DNA from: Didymella arachidicola
Taxonomy: Eukaryota; Ascomycota; Dothideomycetes; Pleosporales; Didymellaceae
Reading direction: 5' to 3'
Length of the DNA: 64,000 nucleotides
NCBI GenBank assembly: GCA_016630955.3
Contig: CM049985.1
Coordinates: 1,488,001-1,552,000, forward strand
Made by a program: the position numbers and the translations under genes. Of this stretch, positions 23,618-34,548 are shown one piece after another (within the stretch, counting starts at the first letter, position 1; the number at the start of each line of letters is the position of its first letter). The notes under the pieces are model-generated. The model saw only the letters and a program-made list of their open reading frames with translations. It searched no databases and had not been told where the DNA came from.

Positions 23618-24133
23618 TGGGTTGATGTTTGAGCTATCCAATACCATACCATGCTCATCCTTTTTACCTCAGCTATGTTCGAGGGATTTCCTATGTCGCT
23701 ACATCTTACGTGACCAGTACCTCTACATAATGCTCACTGGTAATCTACAAGCGAAGGCAGTAAAGACTAAGCCCAGTGGATTGGCTCAAACTACCGTCTT
23801 TTGCGTCGGCTATTGTTGATTGTCAGAGAAGGCCCCGCCCCCCCACCGGGCGCGGGAAGAATCGAACATCGAACCTCCAGTCTTCCGATGTGCCATCGAG
23901 CAGAAGAGTCGGCCGCGGTGACCATTGCGTCACAGGTAATATTGGCATCTTGCGATTCGATAAGAGTAAGCAATGAGGTGGAACTAGCAGGATTGGAGAA
24001 GAGCAGGTGGAATTCGGTCAGAAAACAGTAGGTGAGAAGAAGGACGTTGAAGTATATACAGAGAAGAAGTCTAAACTTTTATGCCATCATGGCCGAACTC
24101 ACCACCACACTCTACAAGAAACACATCACCCTC
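23618..24133. other. intergenic gap with tRNA remnant
   Basis: Apart from the tRNA-like element at 23848-23934 nothing is recognised. The right end should carry the 3' UTR of the GH17-But2 gene. Confidence 0.45.
23848..23934 (-). pseudogene. degenerate tRNA (tRNA-Arg-like, intron-containing)
   Basis: Read on the minus strand, the segment opens with TGTGACGCAATGGTCAC, resembling position 8 through the D-arm of fungal tRNA-Arg(UCU). An anticodon arm follows with CCGA pairing to TCGG around an enlarged loop that looks like loop plus a short intron. A T-arm GGAGG-TTCGATT-CTTCC would form, but the loop sequence is interrupted by a perfect 7-bp tandem duplication (plus strand atcgaac at 23861-23867 and 23868-23874). 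The 3' acceptor side (CGCGCCC) has no matching 5' side upstream. The broken T-loop and lost acceptor stem argue for a non-functional copy. The amino-acid assignment is tentative. Confidence 0.5.
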
Positions 24134-26126
24134 TCAAGACACTGACATGAACATACCAAGCGGCGGCATTGTCATCTGGAAGGAGTCCATCACAAGGCCT
24201 CCAACTGACTCAGCTAGATATGCCACTCTCTGTCCAGCGGGACAGGGAAAGCTCACAAGGTTATACTGATTTGAAGGCGAGATGGAGGGAATCCATCCAA
24301 CAACACCGGAACTGACGACCTTGCTTGCGCTAATATCTGCCGACGCAGCTTGCTGTCCGACACCGGAAACAATGATGCCGCCTGGCGATCGGACTCTGAC
24401 AGGCGACATATCTGGCCATGGGGAGGCTGGAGGCATGTGGAAAGCAAGGTTACACATCTTGCCTTGATGCTCAGGGCGAACATCGAAGACGAAGACGGTG
24501 GCCAGTGTTGGTGAAAGTTGGGCAACGTAGCCGTTACCAATAACCTTGGATGGGTTGGACTTATCGACAGGCACAATTAAGTTGGGGGTTTCAAACGGGC
24601 CTCGAAGACCGACAGGAGGAGCACTGTTCTCAGGACGCGATTCGATAGCCGGGCGAGATTGAGATGATGCTGCGGTTGGTACCAATTCAGTCGGTGTTGG
24701 AGTATCTGATGTGATCACAGGCGGAGTAGCGACGGTGGGTTGGGCTTTTGCAGACGAGGCTTTTACTATCGTGTGGTTAGCATAGGTCCATCAGTCGTGA
24801 GCATTTACGAGGTTACGCGTTGGCCAGGTAAAACCTCCCAAGCTACTCCTGCTGCTAAGTACGCCCACACCACTGCCGAGTGCCGTCGGCAATGAAAATG
24901 TGTCCTTCACGAATCCATTAGCCCGTGCGATCCATCCTGAGGGCTTTGCAGCCCAGGTTGGATACTGTACGGGCAAATGTTGCGGAAGACATTTACAACG
25001 CGGCTGAGCAGCAGGCAAGAGGTAGGGGAGCAGGAAAGTGAGGAGCAGGAGATTTGCAATAAAATAAAAGTAAAGAGTAAGGGTGACAGGAGTGACAGGA
25101 CGAGAGTACGAAAGTTACTTACGTTCTTGGCAGGGCAAGATAGGTCGAAGAGAGGAGAGACCTGAGCAAGATCACCTCCGGGCTTAATACCGAAAGAAGG
25201 GCTGGGGTTGCCCCACTGAACATCCTGGAGGATGTAGTAGTAGAGGTTGACGTTGTCGTTGACAAGCTTGCAGGTGACATCCTCCCAGTAGATGCGAGCG
25301 TTGTCAGCAGAAGGCACAGCCTGGTTGACGGTCTCGCCGCTAACGGGCCAACCAGTCTCAGTGACCCAGACAGGCTTGCCCTTGGTGGCGGCAACGGTCT
25401 GGTTGTAGGCGTCGAAGAAGAGATCGCCACCGTTACCGATGCTGTTGGCAAAACTACTCTGGAAGTAGGGGTAGGCATCTGCGGCACTGTTAGTGATAGT
25501 ACATTGGAATTATACACGCAACACGTACCCATGCCAATCCAGTCAAGGTTGTCGATGACAGCACTGTTGCTAGCATTGACATAGACCTGCCATGTGTCGA
25601 CGTGACCGAGCTTGGCGCCAGACAGAGAAGTGCCAGCGATGGCATCGCGGACCTGCTTGATGTAACTGACGAGAACATCAGGCCCAGCTCCGGGATTGCC
25701 TCCAGCACCGTCAGGAGAGACACGGTAAAGGTCCTCCGATCCGACAGAAATGCCGACAACCAAGTCAGTGAAGGCGGTGCCGTATTGGGAGATAGCGGCT
25801 TTCAGAGCGGCGATCTCGTTGTTGAACGAATCCTGGCCAGCGGAGGCCCAGAGACCCAGAAGAAGGGTGGTCTTGGTGTTGATAGCAGCCTGGATCGCCT
25901 CAATAACGGTGTTTTGGGTTCCGTGCTGGATCATAGTGTAGAGACGAGCGCTTGTCCATCCATCGGTACCGGGCAGGCTCTTTGCGTTGTTGAATTCGTA
26001 CTCGAAGTCGGTCAGAGTCTTCGCGGCATCGTTGTTGAACTGGGCACCGTAGTTGAAGCCCTTGATAGCCGCGTTGGCAGTGGACAGAAGAGCCGCGGAG
26101 GCAACAACGGAAGATGTGAAGCGCAT
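24134..26126 (-). CDS. secreted GH17 endo-beta-1,3-glucanase with C-terminal But2-like domain
   Basis: Exons 26126-25529 and 25478-25123 are firm: signal peptide (MRFTSSVVASAALLSTANAA), then a GH17 domain beginning AIKGFNYGAQF, with the acid/base Glu in VGISVGSEDLYR and the nucleophile Glu in WVTETGWPVSG, ending PLFDLSCPAKN at residue 318. The next exons are inferred: 25003-24817 and 24765-24134, each bounded by GT-AG sites, with a TGCTAAC branch site in the last intron and phase kept throughout, giving 590 residues. The final exon encodes a But2 C-terminal-like domain (FETPNLIVPVDKSNP, SPTLATVFVFDVR, GKMCNLAF, VSFPCPAGQRVAYL, ending PPLGMFMSVS). That exon has no in-frame ATG before an upstream stop, so it cannot start a gene alone. 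If the third intron is retained the protein ends 24907 with a hydrophobic tail instead. The enzyme would act on cell-wall beta-1,3-glucan. The GH17 part is certain, the fusion less so. Confidence 0.75.
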
Positions 26127-27471
26127 TATGATAGCAAGAATAAGGTCTAAGGGTTGATAATACAAGGCAGTAGGTATTTGAAAAGGGAAATCTAAAGGTT
26201 TAAGAAAGATCGGTTGATGCAAGCAAGGCGAGACCTACGAGGAATGGATTGAGTAAATACTCGATCGGTCCATGACGCTTGATCCATCAGTGACGGCAGG
26301 GATCCAGCACAAGCTACTGCTTATTAGGAAAGAAACACTTGCGGATCGGCATGGCAAGGGCTTCCGCGTTTCCCGTGCTTTCCTCATGCGGCCAGACCAT
26401 GTGGTTGACAAGGAAGGGATTCCTGGGTCAACAATAATCGAGGCGCAACCATCCTACAGGATGCGTACTCTATCCAACACCTGAGACATCGACATATTGT
26501 ATGTCTACCGTCTGCCACAAGGCCAAGCTCATGGGAACGATGAGCTTCTCTTCCTACCCTGGCTTAGCTAGTCATTGGCCGTTGTGGAGAACCCAATTCT
26601 CAACGGTTCTAGAAGGCAATGTCAGACCTCGTTTAAGCGTTGTACCTGGCGTGGCCAGTTAAAAATAGCCCCATGTATCCGACCACGAAATTGCCATCTG
26701 GAGAACAGATCCATAAACAATATATCGTGGTACTCCAATATACTGAAGGGTACCTTTGTGCATCCATCGCTACCTTACTTTTAGCAGGAGAAAGGAGAGC
26801 ATCGTGCATCGTCCTTCGGACGCCTGCATAAGTGGGAGCAATGGTCTCCACAGTCCACATCATCCGCCAAAAAAATGGCCCCGGAAAAACCTGAACGTGG
26901 GCCGAATGAGATCACAGGAATTTAGGACTAACAGCGAGCCTCGCGCGAATCCGGGGTGCGACGCGCGTAATGAGCCAACCAACAATATGTCGCTGGTGTG
27001 AGTCTGCAGTAGTATCGGTCTCCTGCTTCTGAATCTCACGAGAATGAGGCTCGTTGCAGCATAAATTACTCGCCGCCGCTGGTGCCAGGAATGGGTGCCC
27101 GGAATGATGACGTGGATAGCGGACTGGTCCGGGAGCCTCAGGAGAAGCGGTTCATGCACCAGGCAGCGGGCCGGCGTGGCTGTGCATGGCACTGACGTGG
27201 ACCGGAAGCGATGCGTCAAGAAACTGTACCTCTAGCAAGGAGGCAATAGATAACAATAGAATGAGCGATGAATGAGGTCTAGATGAACCTGAGGGACCTG
27301 TAGTTCGATTTGCGCTCAGCTGTCAGGACTGCGCGGCCGCAAACGCCATCAAGTCTAACCGTATCAGGACAACACGAACAGTGTACTTGACAGATATTGA
27401 CAAGATCTCTGCTGAGTAGCAGGCTGCCTTCGAACAACTTGAACACTGACAATGACCTCTTTAAGAGCCCC
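26127..27471. other. intergenic, 1.3 kb, GH17 promoter side
   Basis: No gene recognised. The left part is the promoter of the GH17 gene; the right part lies beyond the stop of the DUF1907 gene. No repeat or RNA gene seen. Confidence 0.5.
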
Positions 27472-28383
27472 TCACGGTCTGTCAATGCGATACAGAACTT
27501 CTGCAACATTGAACCACGCATCATACTGCACATCCTCCGGCGTGACATCATGGTGGTAATGGCCTCCCTCATCATGATCCGAGAAACAATGAGTATGCTC
27601 AATCCTCAGATCAAGCCCTGGGTCATGGGAATGCAACACGCTCAGACACACCAGCGGAGCCTCCATGTCGTAGAATTTTAGCCACTTCTGCTTCTGCTCA
27701 TCCGTGACCAGCGGCGTGGTTGAGAAGTCGGGCATGACATGAAGCTTTGCCTTTCCTTTCGAAATAACAAAGACTCCCCCCAGAGAAATTGTTCGCGTGC
27801 TGTACTCGTCTTTCAACGCCTTACGGATGGCTTCGGTGAAGTTAAGAGACCCCTTCCGTGAAGATGCTGTGACGTGCAGCACCTCGCCCTGCTGCCCAGC
27901 ACTGCCGAACAGATTCGCCATCAGAGCGCAATCTTGAGAAGGCAGCTTCTCGCATAGTGCGCTGCCATCATCCTTTACTTTCGCAAAGTGTGTCTCGTTG
28001 ATGATTTTGCCCTGCTCCCAGGCTAGATTTGGCATCAACTCCGAATTCATGCCAACTATGTGGAAAGGCCCTGCTGCCGCGCCTATTAATGCGCCATGGT
28101 CTTCAGGCATCTCCATTAGCTTGGCGATGTCAATGAGGTCGTACTTCTTAGAGAAGTCTGGTGTAGGTGCTAGGTTGGGCTGCCCACCCACGTCAGCGAT
28201 CCGGGGCGATCCACATAGACCGGAGGAAGCCAGATTGTATGGCGTTTGCCGGAGATCTGGGCATACTGCAATGGATACTGAAGCTGATCTGAAGTTTCGT
28301 GTGAGCTCATTCTCGATACAGTCGACGAGCTCGTGGATAGGCGGTGGTCTAAGATCCGCTCTCTCAACAGGTAGGCCTGGCAT
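27472..28383 (-). CDS. DUF1907 ester hydrolase, C11orf54/PTD012 family
   Basis: Single exon, 303 residues, about the length of the human protein. Family landmarks: PRIADVGGQPNLAPTPDFSKKYDL, the GPFHIVGMNSELMPN segment, SGQ-like region, and the zinc site near the C-terminus beginning EHTHCFSDHDEGGHYHHD at about residue 262, whose His-x-His pair plus a later His match the metal ligands of PTD012. The family has ester hydrolase activity in vitro; its natural substrate is not settled, and DUF1907 proteins are widespread in fungi. No signal peptide. The gene lies on the same strand as the kelch protein upstream, with 300 bp between. Confidence 0.93.
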   Translation of the reverse strand: MPGLPVERADLRPPPIHELVDCIENELTRNFRSASVSIAVCPDLRQTPYNLASSGLCGSPRIADVGGQPNLAPTPDFSKKYDLIDIAKLMEMPEDHGALIGAAAGPFHIVGMNSELMPNLAWEQGKIINETHFAKVKDDGSALCEKLPSQDCALMANLFGSAGQQGEVLHVTASSRKGSLNFTEAIRKALKDEYSTRTISLGGVFVISKGKAKLHVMPDFSTTPLVTDEQKQKWLKFYDMEAPLVCLSVLHSHDPGLDLRIEHTHCFSDHDEGGHYHHDVTPEDVQYDAWFNVAEVLYRIDRP

Positions 28384-28683
28384 GATTGTGTTGCCGGTAT
28401 GGACTATAACTAGACAGTCAATCTCTGATCTTTGGGGTGTGTAATCGCTGCGAACTTTGCGATATGCAGTGCGCGCGACCGTTTCGATGTGTAGGGCGGG
28501 GCGTCCGGTGTTCCTCCCGAGATTACAGTTCGTAGCTACTTCCCTGCTTCAACTTGGAACTCAATATATGCGTTAACACATTTCGTTCACGTCTCATTCT
28601 ATTATATTCAAACTGCCTTGAAAACATTGCTCATCATTCATACCTTCGTTATAGGAAACTGGACGATGCTCACTGCGTCTTTG
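28384..28683. other. promoter of DUF1907 gene and 3' end of kelch gene
   Basis: 300 bp, no gene. AT-rich near 28560-28620, consistent with a 3' UTR or promoter. Confidence 0.45.
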
Positions 28684-30747
28684 CTACACAGTCTTTTCCA
28701 TCGCGATCACGCCGTCTACGATACTAGGGCTAGGCACCTTGATGAGCGGTACACCCCATCTACCATTTTCGCTAAAGTTCGTCGCAGGTAGCTCTGCAAT
28801 GCCGATTACGATGTGCGACCTGTCTGCTTCAACCCTGACAGTCCCATCTGTAGCTTCGTGCATGTATCCTTCCCCAGTCAGCTCGTAAACCGGCTTCTCG
28901 TTTGGTGACAGCTCGAATTTGGCTTTCTCTTCTACTTCGTAGGAGGGTTCGACGAGATCCCCTACATTGGTGGTTGCCGAAGTATGGTTGCGGCGTCTGT
29001 GTCTTAGCCAGAGCAACAGGACACAGACGATTACACATGTACCAATGATGGTGACAGTAATGATGATTATCATGCGAACCCTGAAGCTGATTCCTGACGG
29101 CTTCTTTGCAGTCGCTCCGGAGATCTCTAGGGTACCCTCAAGATTCGAGTATACTCTAGAGGTGCGCATGATGTTTTCGAACTCTGCAGACGCCCAGCCA
29201 AGGGCAGGTACTCGCAGAGTAGCATTACCTTGTGCCGTGCCGCCCAACTTCTCGATCAGACCATTGCTAAGCTCGTAGGGCCGGTAGCCTGCAGTAAAGA
29301 CGCTGCCCCATGTCATCGTCGGTAAGTCCATGACGGCAATAGACTCAGCCTCCCAATCGCACGTGTCTGTCATGTTTCCATGCTGGGTACTTCCGCCGAT
29401 TGTGAGAAGCTGACGACCTGCTGTGAGATGGCATGTGTGGCCATAGCGAGGCGACTCACCTTCGAACATCTTGATCCAAGTGAACGAAGGCAAGGAGAGA
29501 ACATACATATCATCGAAGTATTTGGTGTTGTTGCCTGTTGCCGTGGGGTCCCACCCTCCATATATGAATATGTTGTGCGATGAGTTATCAGGTGCGGAAG
29601 CTAGCACGGTGCACGAATCGATGCGTGCTGGAGGAATGTCGCCAGAAGTAGATTGCGTGTACCAGGTCCCAGTGCTTTTCGTGTCAGAGTAAGATGCCAG
29701 ATCAAAGACATCCACAGTGTCGAAGTCTATTAGTCGTCCCATACTTTGCGAGGTTACGGGTTGAACACCGTCGAACACCTTTCCACCCAAGGCTACGAGC
29801 AGCCCGTTGTTCCCGATATTGGGGATATATTGCAACCCACCTCCTAGACGTGGCTGTGGATCCTTCATACCGGCTGTTGAAAGGTTTTTCGATGTGTGGT
29901 GCACCAAGTCTATGACGATCATCCCATCAAGCAGTATCTGAACATCGCCAGAGTCTTTCGCTCCTATGTTCGTGCCGTTGTCCGTCCGGCCGTGAAGATA
30001 AAACGCAAGTCCTTGGTCCGGGGCCTCTGTAGACGAACCATAGCTTGGCGTGTTGAGCGTACCGATGTCGAATTGATTCCATGTATCGGTCTCGTTGCTG
30101 AAAGACCAGAGGGGATATATGTTACTCTGGTCATGGAAAGCAGCTGGATTGACAGTATCGAGAAATGTCTCGTTGCCTCTGAAGATGGTTCCGCCATACG
30201 TCCAGATTTCAGGAGTACTGTATAGACCATGAAATAGCGAACCAGCTACCATCGCCTGTCTTACACTCGTACCTGTTCTTGGGTTGGGCGTAACCTCAAA
30301 AGCATGCCAGGAGATATTCTCTTGCCAATCCCATGAATGTTTCAGGTCAAGTTGTAACATGAAAGGATCTGTTAAGATTCAATATTTGTACGAAACGGTT
30401 CTGAAGAGCTGGAAACATACTGTAACCAAGCGTATTGTTTCTCGACGATGTGTCGAGTCCCGGTATATTGAACTATAGGGATCAGCGAATGGCGAGTAGC
30501 TGCTGGATAGACATCGCGTACAGTTTCAATACCTCCGTACAAATATAGCGAATCGTCTTTGACCACAGCTGCTGAACTAGCATCGAACAATCTATGCGAC
30601 AGAGATACACGTACACTGATGGTACCACCGCGAGCAGAAGTACGTAATAACATCTTCAGGTTTCCACTCCGTTGGCAGCTGGGCAGCAGCAAGTCTAGCT
30701 GTCAGGTGCAGTATGAGATACTGTACGTATGCCCTCTTCAGTTTCAT
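28684..30747 (-). CDS. kelch-repeat single-pass membrane protein
   Basis: Exons 30747-30617, 30591-30522, 30472-30421 and 30368-28684 join in phase to 645 residues. A signal peptide (MKLKRAYVQYLILHLTARLA) precedes WKPEDVITYFCSRWYHQ, the usual opening of fungal kelch proteins; the chain then passes to LFDASSAAVVKDDSLYLYGG, IETFNIPGLDTSSRNNTLGY and a series of kelch blades with paired Gly (GGTIF, LGGGLQYI, YGGWDP, IGGSTQHG). Many N-glycosylation sequons mark an extracellular domain. A membrane helix (MIIIITVTIIGTCVIVCVLL at about residue 510) and a charged cytoplasmic tail close it. The first intron in this model is only 25 nt, below normal fungal size, so either it is a rare micro-intron, the first exon ends earlier, or the copy carries a frameshift. 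Function unknown; blades suggest a binding surface. Confidence 0.8.
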
Positions 30748-32179
30748 CGTGTGTTTCAAGCGTAGTGGTTAGTGTGAGTGAAAAGCTCACAGCTGTGTGC
30801 GATGGTGCGCGATAATACATCCCGCTGCTCGGAGGAAGTCGTTGCGTTATCGGTGCATCACGGCGATCTCGCCAGCGATCCAGCCCCAAGCTGCAGATTT
30901 GGTCTCATGGGCTGATTGTCATCGTCTCGAGCACTTGAAGAGATAATCCCAGTCATGCATTCCCAGATGGCGAAAGAGGCCGCCTGCCAATACCGCTTCG
31001 TGACGCGCCTTATGTAGGCTTGCCCTCAGGATTGGCTATGAGAGATCGAGGCGAATCCTGCCAGGTTTGGGCAACGTACTCCTCCAATAGCCTCTCAAAG
31101 AACATACACTAATCGGGAGTCAATTACTCTGCCTGCCAGGGTGATGCGGCCTTGGGACGTTGAGGCGGGTTTTTGCATGCTTACTCACCGCGCTAAGTTC
31201 AGATCAACACGAGTCATGCTATGCGAAAGATCGAACCTCGTCCATTAGTATTTCAAAGAGACCAAAAGACTATTTTGGTTGACTGTTGGAACCGTAAGAA
31301 GTGCGTGAGAACGACAGTGGTAAGATGGAAGTCGAAGTAGACCATATCGTCTCCATCTCTATCGTGATGCAAGCAGGCATTAGCTTGGGCGAGCCAGAGG
31401 GCTCAACTGCAGTTATCGGAACGCTGTGTCCGGCTGTGCCTCCGCTGCCGTGGAATCAGAAGGCGGCTCTCCTTACGCCTCTGGGGATGAGGGCCACCTC
31501 GCGTCTCCTGCTCTTCTTGGGTCTGGGATGACTTATGGCTGCCATGTGCCGGAATATTGTCTTTGAATGACTCAAGGTTACATTTGAGTCTAGGAAGTAA
31601 AGCTGAGAGAAGCTGAGGGGAGAGAAGCTCAGTAGAACGCCTCAAAGTGAGTTTGGCATTGCAAGGAAGTAACTATAGTGATCCCCAGGTTTATTGACAG
31701 CTGCAACATTTAGCAGGCAAAAGACTTTATATGCATTCTTGTAAATCAAGATCGGCTACGCGCAAGTACCCAGATTAGCAGTCGATGGGTAGAAGCTGAG
31801 ATGTTGAGGCTCAGTAAGCTCCACGTCTATTGTGGGGTTGCTTCTTCCAGTATATGATAGATGCAGCATACGAGTACTCAGGCAGACGATCGGAGAACGT
31901 AAATTGTAGCACAGAGAAGGCTGTATTGTCGATCAATACATGTCGTCACTGTGTCGAGGTGAAGGCAGGAGAGAAGAGAGCTTGACAGTTGCGGAGCTAG
32001 TGGTGGCCTTGGCGCAAGCTCTCGTAGGCACGCATGCACCGCGTCAACTCCAACAAACAACCTCGCCGCCGCCCATTCCAACTACCGCACACCTCTTCGT
32101 AACTACGAGCACACTTCCCAGTGCTGATTAAATACGCTTCTATCACGTCACCTTTATATAGTCTAGGAACACCGCCAAC
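30748..32179. other. intergenic, 1.4 kb
   Basis: Divergent promoters of the kelch gene and PUP2. No gene or repeat recognised; the frame at 31403-31645 (-) is low-complexity and not supported. Confidence 0.5.
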
Positions 32180-33024
32180 ATGGTGAGCCTCCCCCAAGCC
32201 CCGCCGAAGCTCGACCTTTTGCTAACGCACCCAGTTCATAGCACGCAGCGAGTACGATCGTGGCATCAACACCTTCTCGCCAGAAGGCCGTCTTTTCCAA
32301 GTCGAATACTCCCTTGAGGCCATCAAGCTCGGCTCAACAGCGATAGGTGTTGCAACCGGCGAGGGCGTAATCCTCGGTGTCGAGAAGCGTGTCACATCTA
32401 CCCTCCTCGAGACCAGCTCAGTCGAGAAGATCGTCGAGATCGATCGCCACATTGGCTGTGCCATGTCGGGGCTGCAAGCCGATGCCCGCAGCATGATCGA
32501 ACACGCACGAGTCGAGAGCCAGAACCACGCCTTCAACTATGCCGAGCCTTTGCGGGTAGAGAGTTGCACGCAGGCAATATGCGACCTTGCGTTGCGGTTT
32601 GGTGAAGGTGCGGAAGGCGAGGAGAGCATCATGTCGAGACCGTTCGGTGTGGCGCTGCTGATCGCCGGTTACGACGAGGACGGCCCAAGTCTGTACGTTA
32701 CACATAACATCCCATCTCGTTCGAGAAGAGTAGCTGATTATGCCCAGGTACCACGCTGAGCCCTCTGGCACATTCTACCGCTACGACGCCAAGGCGATTG
32801 GGTCCGGTTCAGAAGGCGCACAAGCAGAGCTGCAGAACGAATTCCACAAGTCACTCACCCTATCGGAGGCTGAGGTTCTTGTCCTCAAGACGTTGAAGCA
32901 GGTCATGGAGGAGAAGCTGGACAGCAAGAACGTTCAGCTCGCGAGCGTGACCAAGGACAAGGGTTTCAGGATCTACACCGACCAGGAGATGGAGGAGGTC
33001 GTTGGAAGGCTACCCACAAACTAG
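32180..33024 (+). CDS. PUP2: 20S proteasome alpha-5 subunit (Pup2)
   Basis: Exon 1 is the ATG codon alone (32180-32182), followed by 32235-32692 and 32748-33024; the phase is kept and gives 245 residues. The protein starts MFIARSEYDRGINTFSPEGRL, the alpha-subunit N-terminal helix signature, with the FQVEYSLEAIKLGSTAIG block. It continues SSVEKIVEIDRHIGCAMSGL, GYDEDGP and the C-terminal IYTDQEMEEVVGRLPTN. Alpha subunits gate the 20S core and lack the catalytic Thr. The three-base first exon is easily missed, since the frame that remains is open without it; a start at the in-frame MSGL would lose the gate helix. The gene is convergent with QCR10, about 280 bp apart. Confidence 0.96.
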
Positions 33025-33303
33025 ACAGCCATGTCTGGGTGATCGGGGTGATCGGGGCGAATAGAGCATATTAGAGCATCTAAGCGCTGCGTCATGATCA
33101 CGACAGAGAAATGAAGCAATGCCACAACAAGCTATTCACTTCCAGCGCTGAGGGTCAAGTCACGTCAATCAGTACGGTCAGCATGTTGAACAAGAAAGGT
33201 CTATTCCGCACTTGCAGCCGCTAATATACAGCAAGCCAGCCCAGTCCAATGCTAAAGCCATGCCTCGTATAATACATCCCCCCTGCGCCACCAAGCGAAG
33301 CGT

Positions 33304-33889
33304 CTAGAAAGGGTTATCCTCAGGCGCAATCTCCTTCTTGAAAAGAGGACCCAGGGGAGTCCTCATCATGATGTCGTCGCGGACTTTGGGGACCTCGGCG
33401 AAGAAGAACAGGGCGAAGAAGCCAGCGACGCCGCCAAATCCAGCTGCCAGGGTGCCGCTGTGTGTTGTCAGCGTGTTTGCGAGAGGCGCATGGCGATTTT
33501 CTGGGACTCGACGTACTACTTGATCAGGTGGCGGGCGGTGATGCCGTGGAAGTTGCGCGCGATGGTGTATCTGTGGCGATGTTAGAGGTGCTCGCTGTAG
33601 CCTGATTGCCTCGCAACAGCAGCCCTGTGCCAAGGGTGTATCGTTTGCTCCGCGAATGTAAGAGTGTACAGCGGCGTCCAGCCCTCGTAAGTCAATGTTC
33701 ATGCCTTCGTAGGAGCCGGTCCTCCTCTTGATGTCGCACTGCCTCCGCAATCCCTCAATCCGCTCCTCCCCCCCGTCAATCACCCCCGAAAGAAAAGCAG
33801 TGTACATACTGAGGGCCAAAAGGACTCCTGTAAGCCTTGTATGGGCTGCGCTGGCTCTGTCCGCTAATCAGCTTCCTTGCTCGCACCAT
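33304..33889 (-). CDS. QCR10: cytochrome bc1 complex subunit 10 (Qcr10)
   Basis: Exons 33889-33810, 33570-33517 and 33457-33304 join in phase to 95 residues. The model reads MVRARKLISGQSQRSPYKAY then SPFGPQYTIARNFHGITARH, LIKYGTLAAGFGG and a membrane helix (VAGFFALFFFAEVPKVR) ending GPLFKKEIAPEDNPF; the last part aligns by eye with yeast Qcr10, which ends in a similar acidic Pro-Glu-Asp sequence. It is a small single-pass subunit of mitochondrial complex III, not catalytic. The second intron splits the Lys-Tyr junction, using a GTACGT donor. The middle intron is long (240 nt) and open in one frame, which yields a false longer protein. Confidence 0.88.
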
Positions 33890-34548
33890 CTTCCAACGCG
33901 CTCTGCGCCACTCAATGGCTAGACAGAGTCTCCGGGGAGCTTACGAAAGCGGCGATCGACTTGCCCTGGACGGGGCGGGCGGGCTCGGAGACGTGCATCG
34001 TTGCGGATGTGAGGTTGCGATGTGGTGACGATGCCGGTGGGCTACGAGAAGTTCCCAGGTTGAGAAGCTGGGCTGGTGCCAAGCGCCAATCAGGTGCAGA
34101 GGGATTTTGCGGGTTGGGGTCAGCGGGCGAGGAGCATCACGGAAGTTTGATCTGAACCAACACTCATTCTTATATTGCAGAAAAAATTGGATACAGCAGT
34201 AACATCGCTGTAGTCAACAAAGCGTCTATCTATGTGCAGTTGATGCAAAGATAGGCTCTGGCTATATCCTGTTGTCCTGGAGACCTGGTGCTTGTATCCG
34301 GCGTTTCCTGCAACATGGAAGATTTGATCCTGCCTCTGAAGTGTTGACAACTTGGTGTATTGTGGTATTTCTTCTATATGATCTTGATATCCAATGACAA
34401 TGTTCTTACCTTTACGGAGGCCGCGTCTTCTCAAGTGTTGCCCGTTTCCTACCATGCCGCATGAAATCTGAAAATAAAGCAAGAGCTCAACAACGCGGAA
34501 ATTTCACAAGAGCCATATACACTCCACTGATATACTGTCTCTGCGTGT
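33890..34548. other. QCR10 promoter and MFS 3' region
   Basis: About 660 bp. The frames at 33877-34155 (+) are antisense to the promoter and lack domains. Nothing else recognised. Confidence 0.45.

Noticed and set aside
26127..27471. secondary-metabolite or effector gene between GH17 and DUF1907
   Set aside because: No recognisable domain or signal peptide with a stable frame.
31403..31645. 80-residue minus-strand frame
   Set aside because: Basic, low-complexity, no start context or homology; promoter region.
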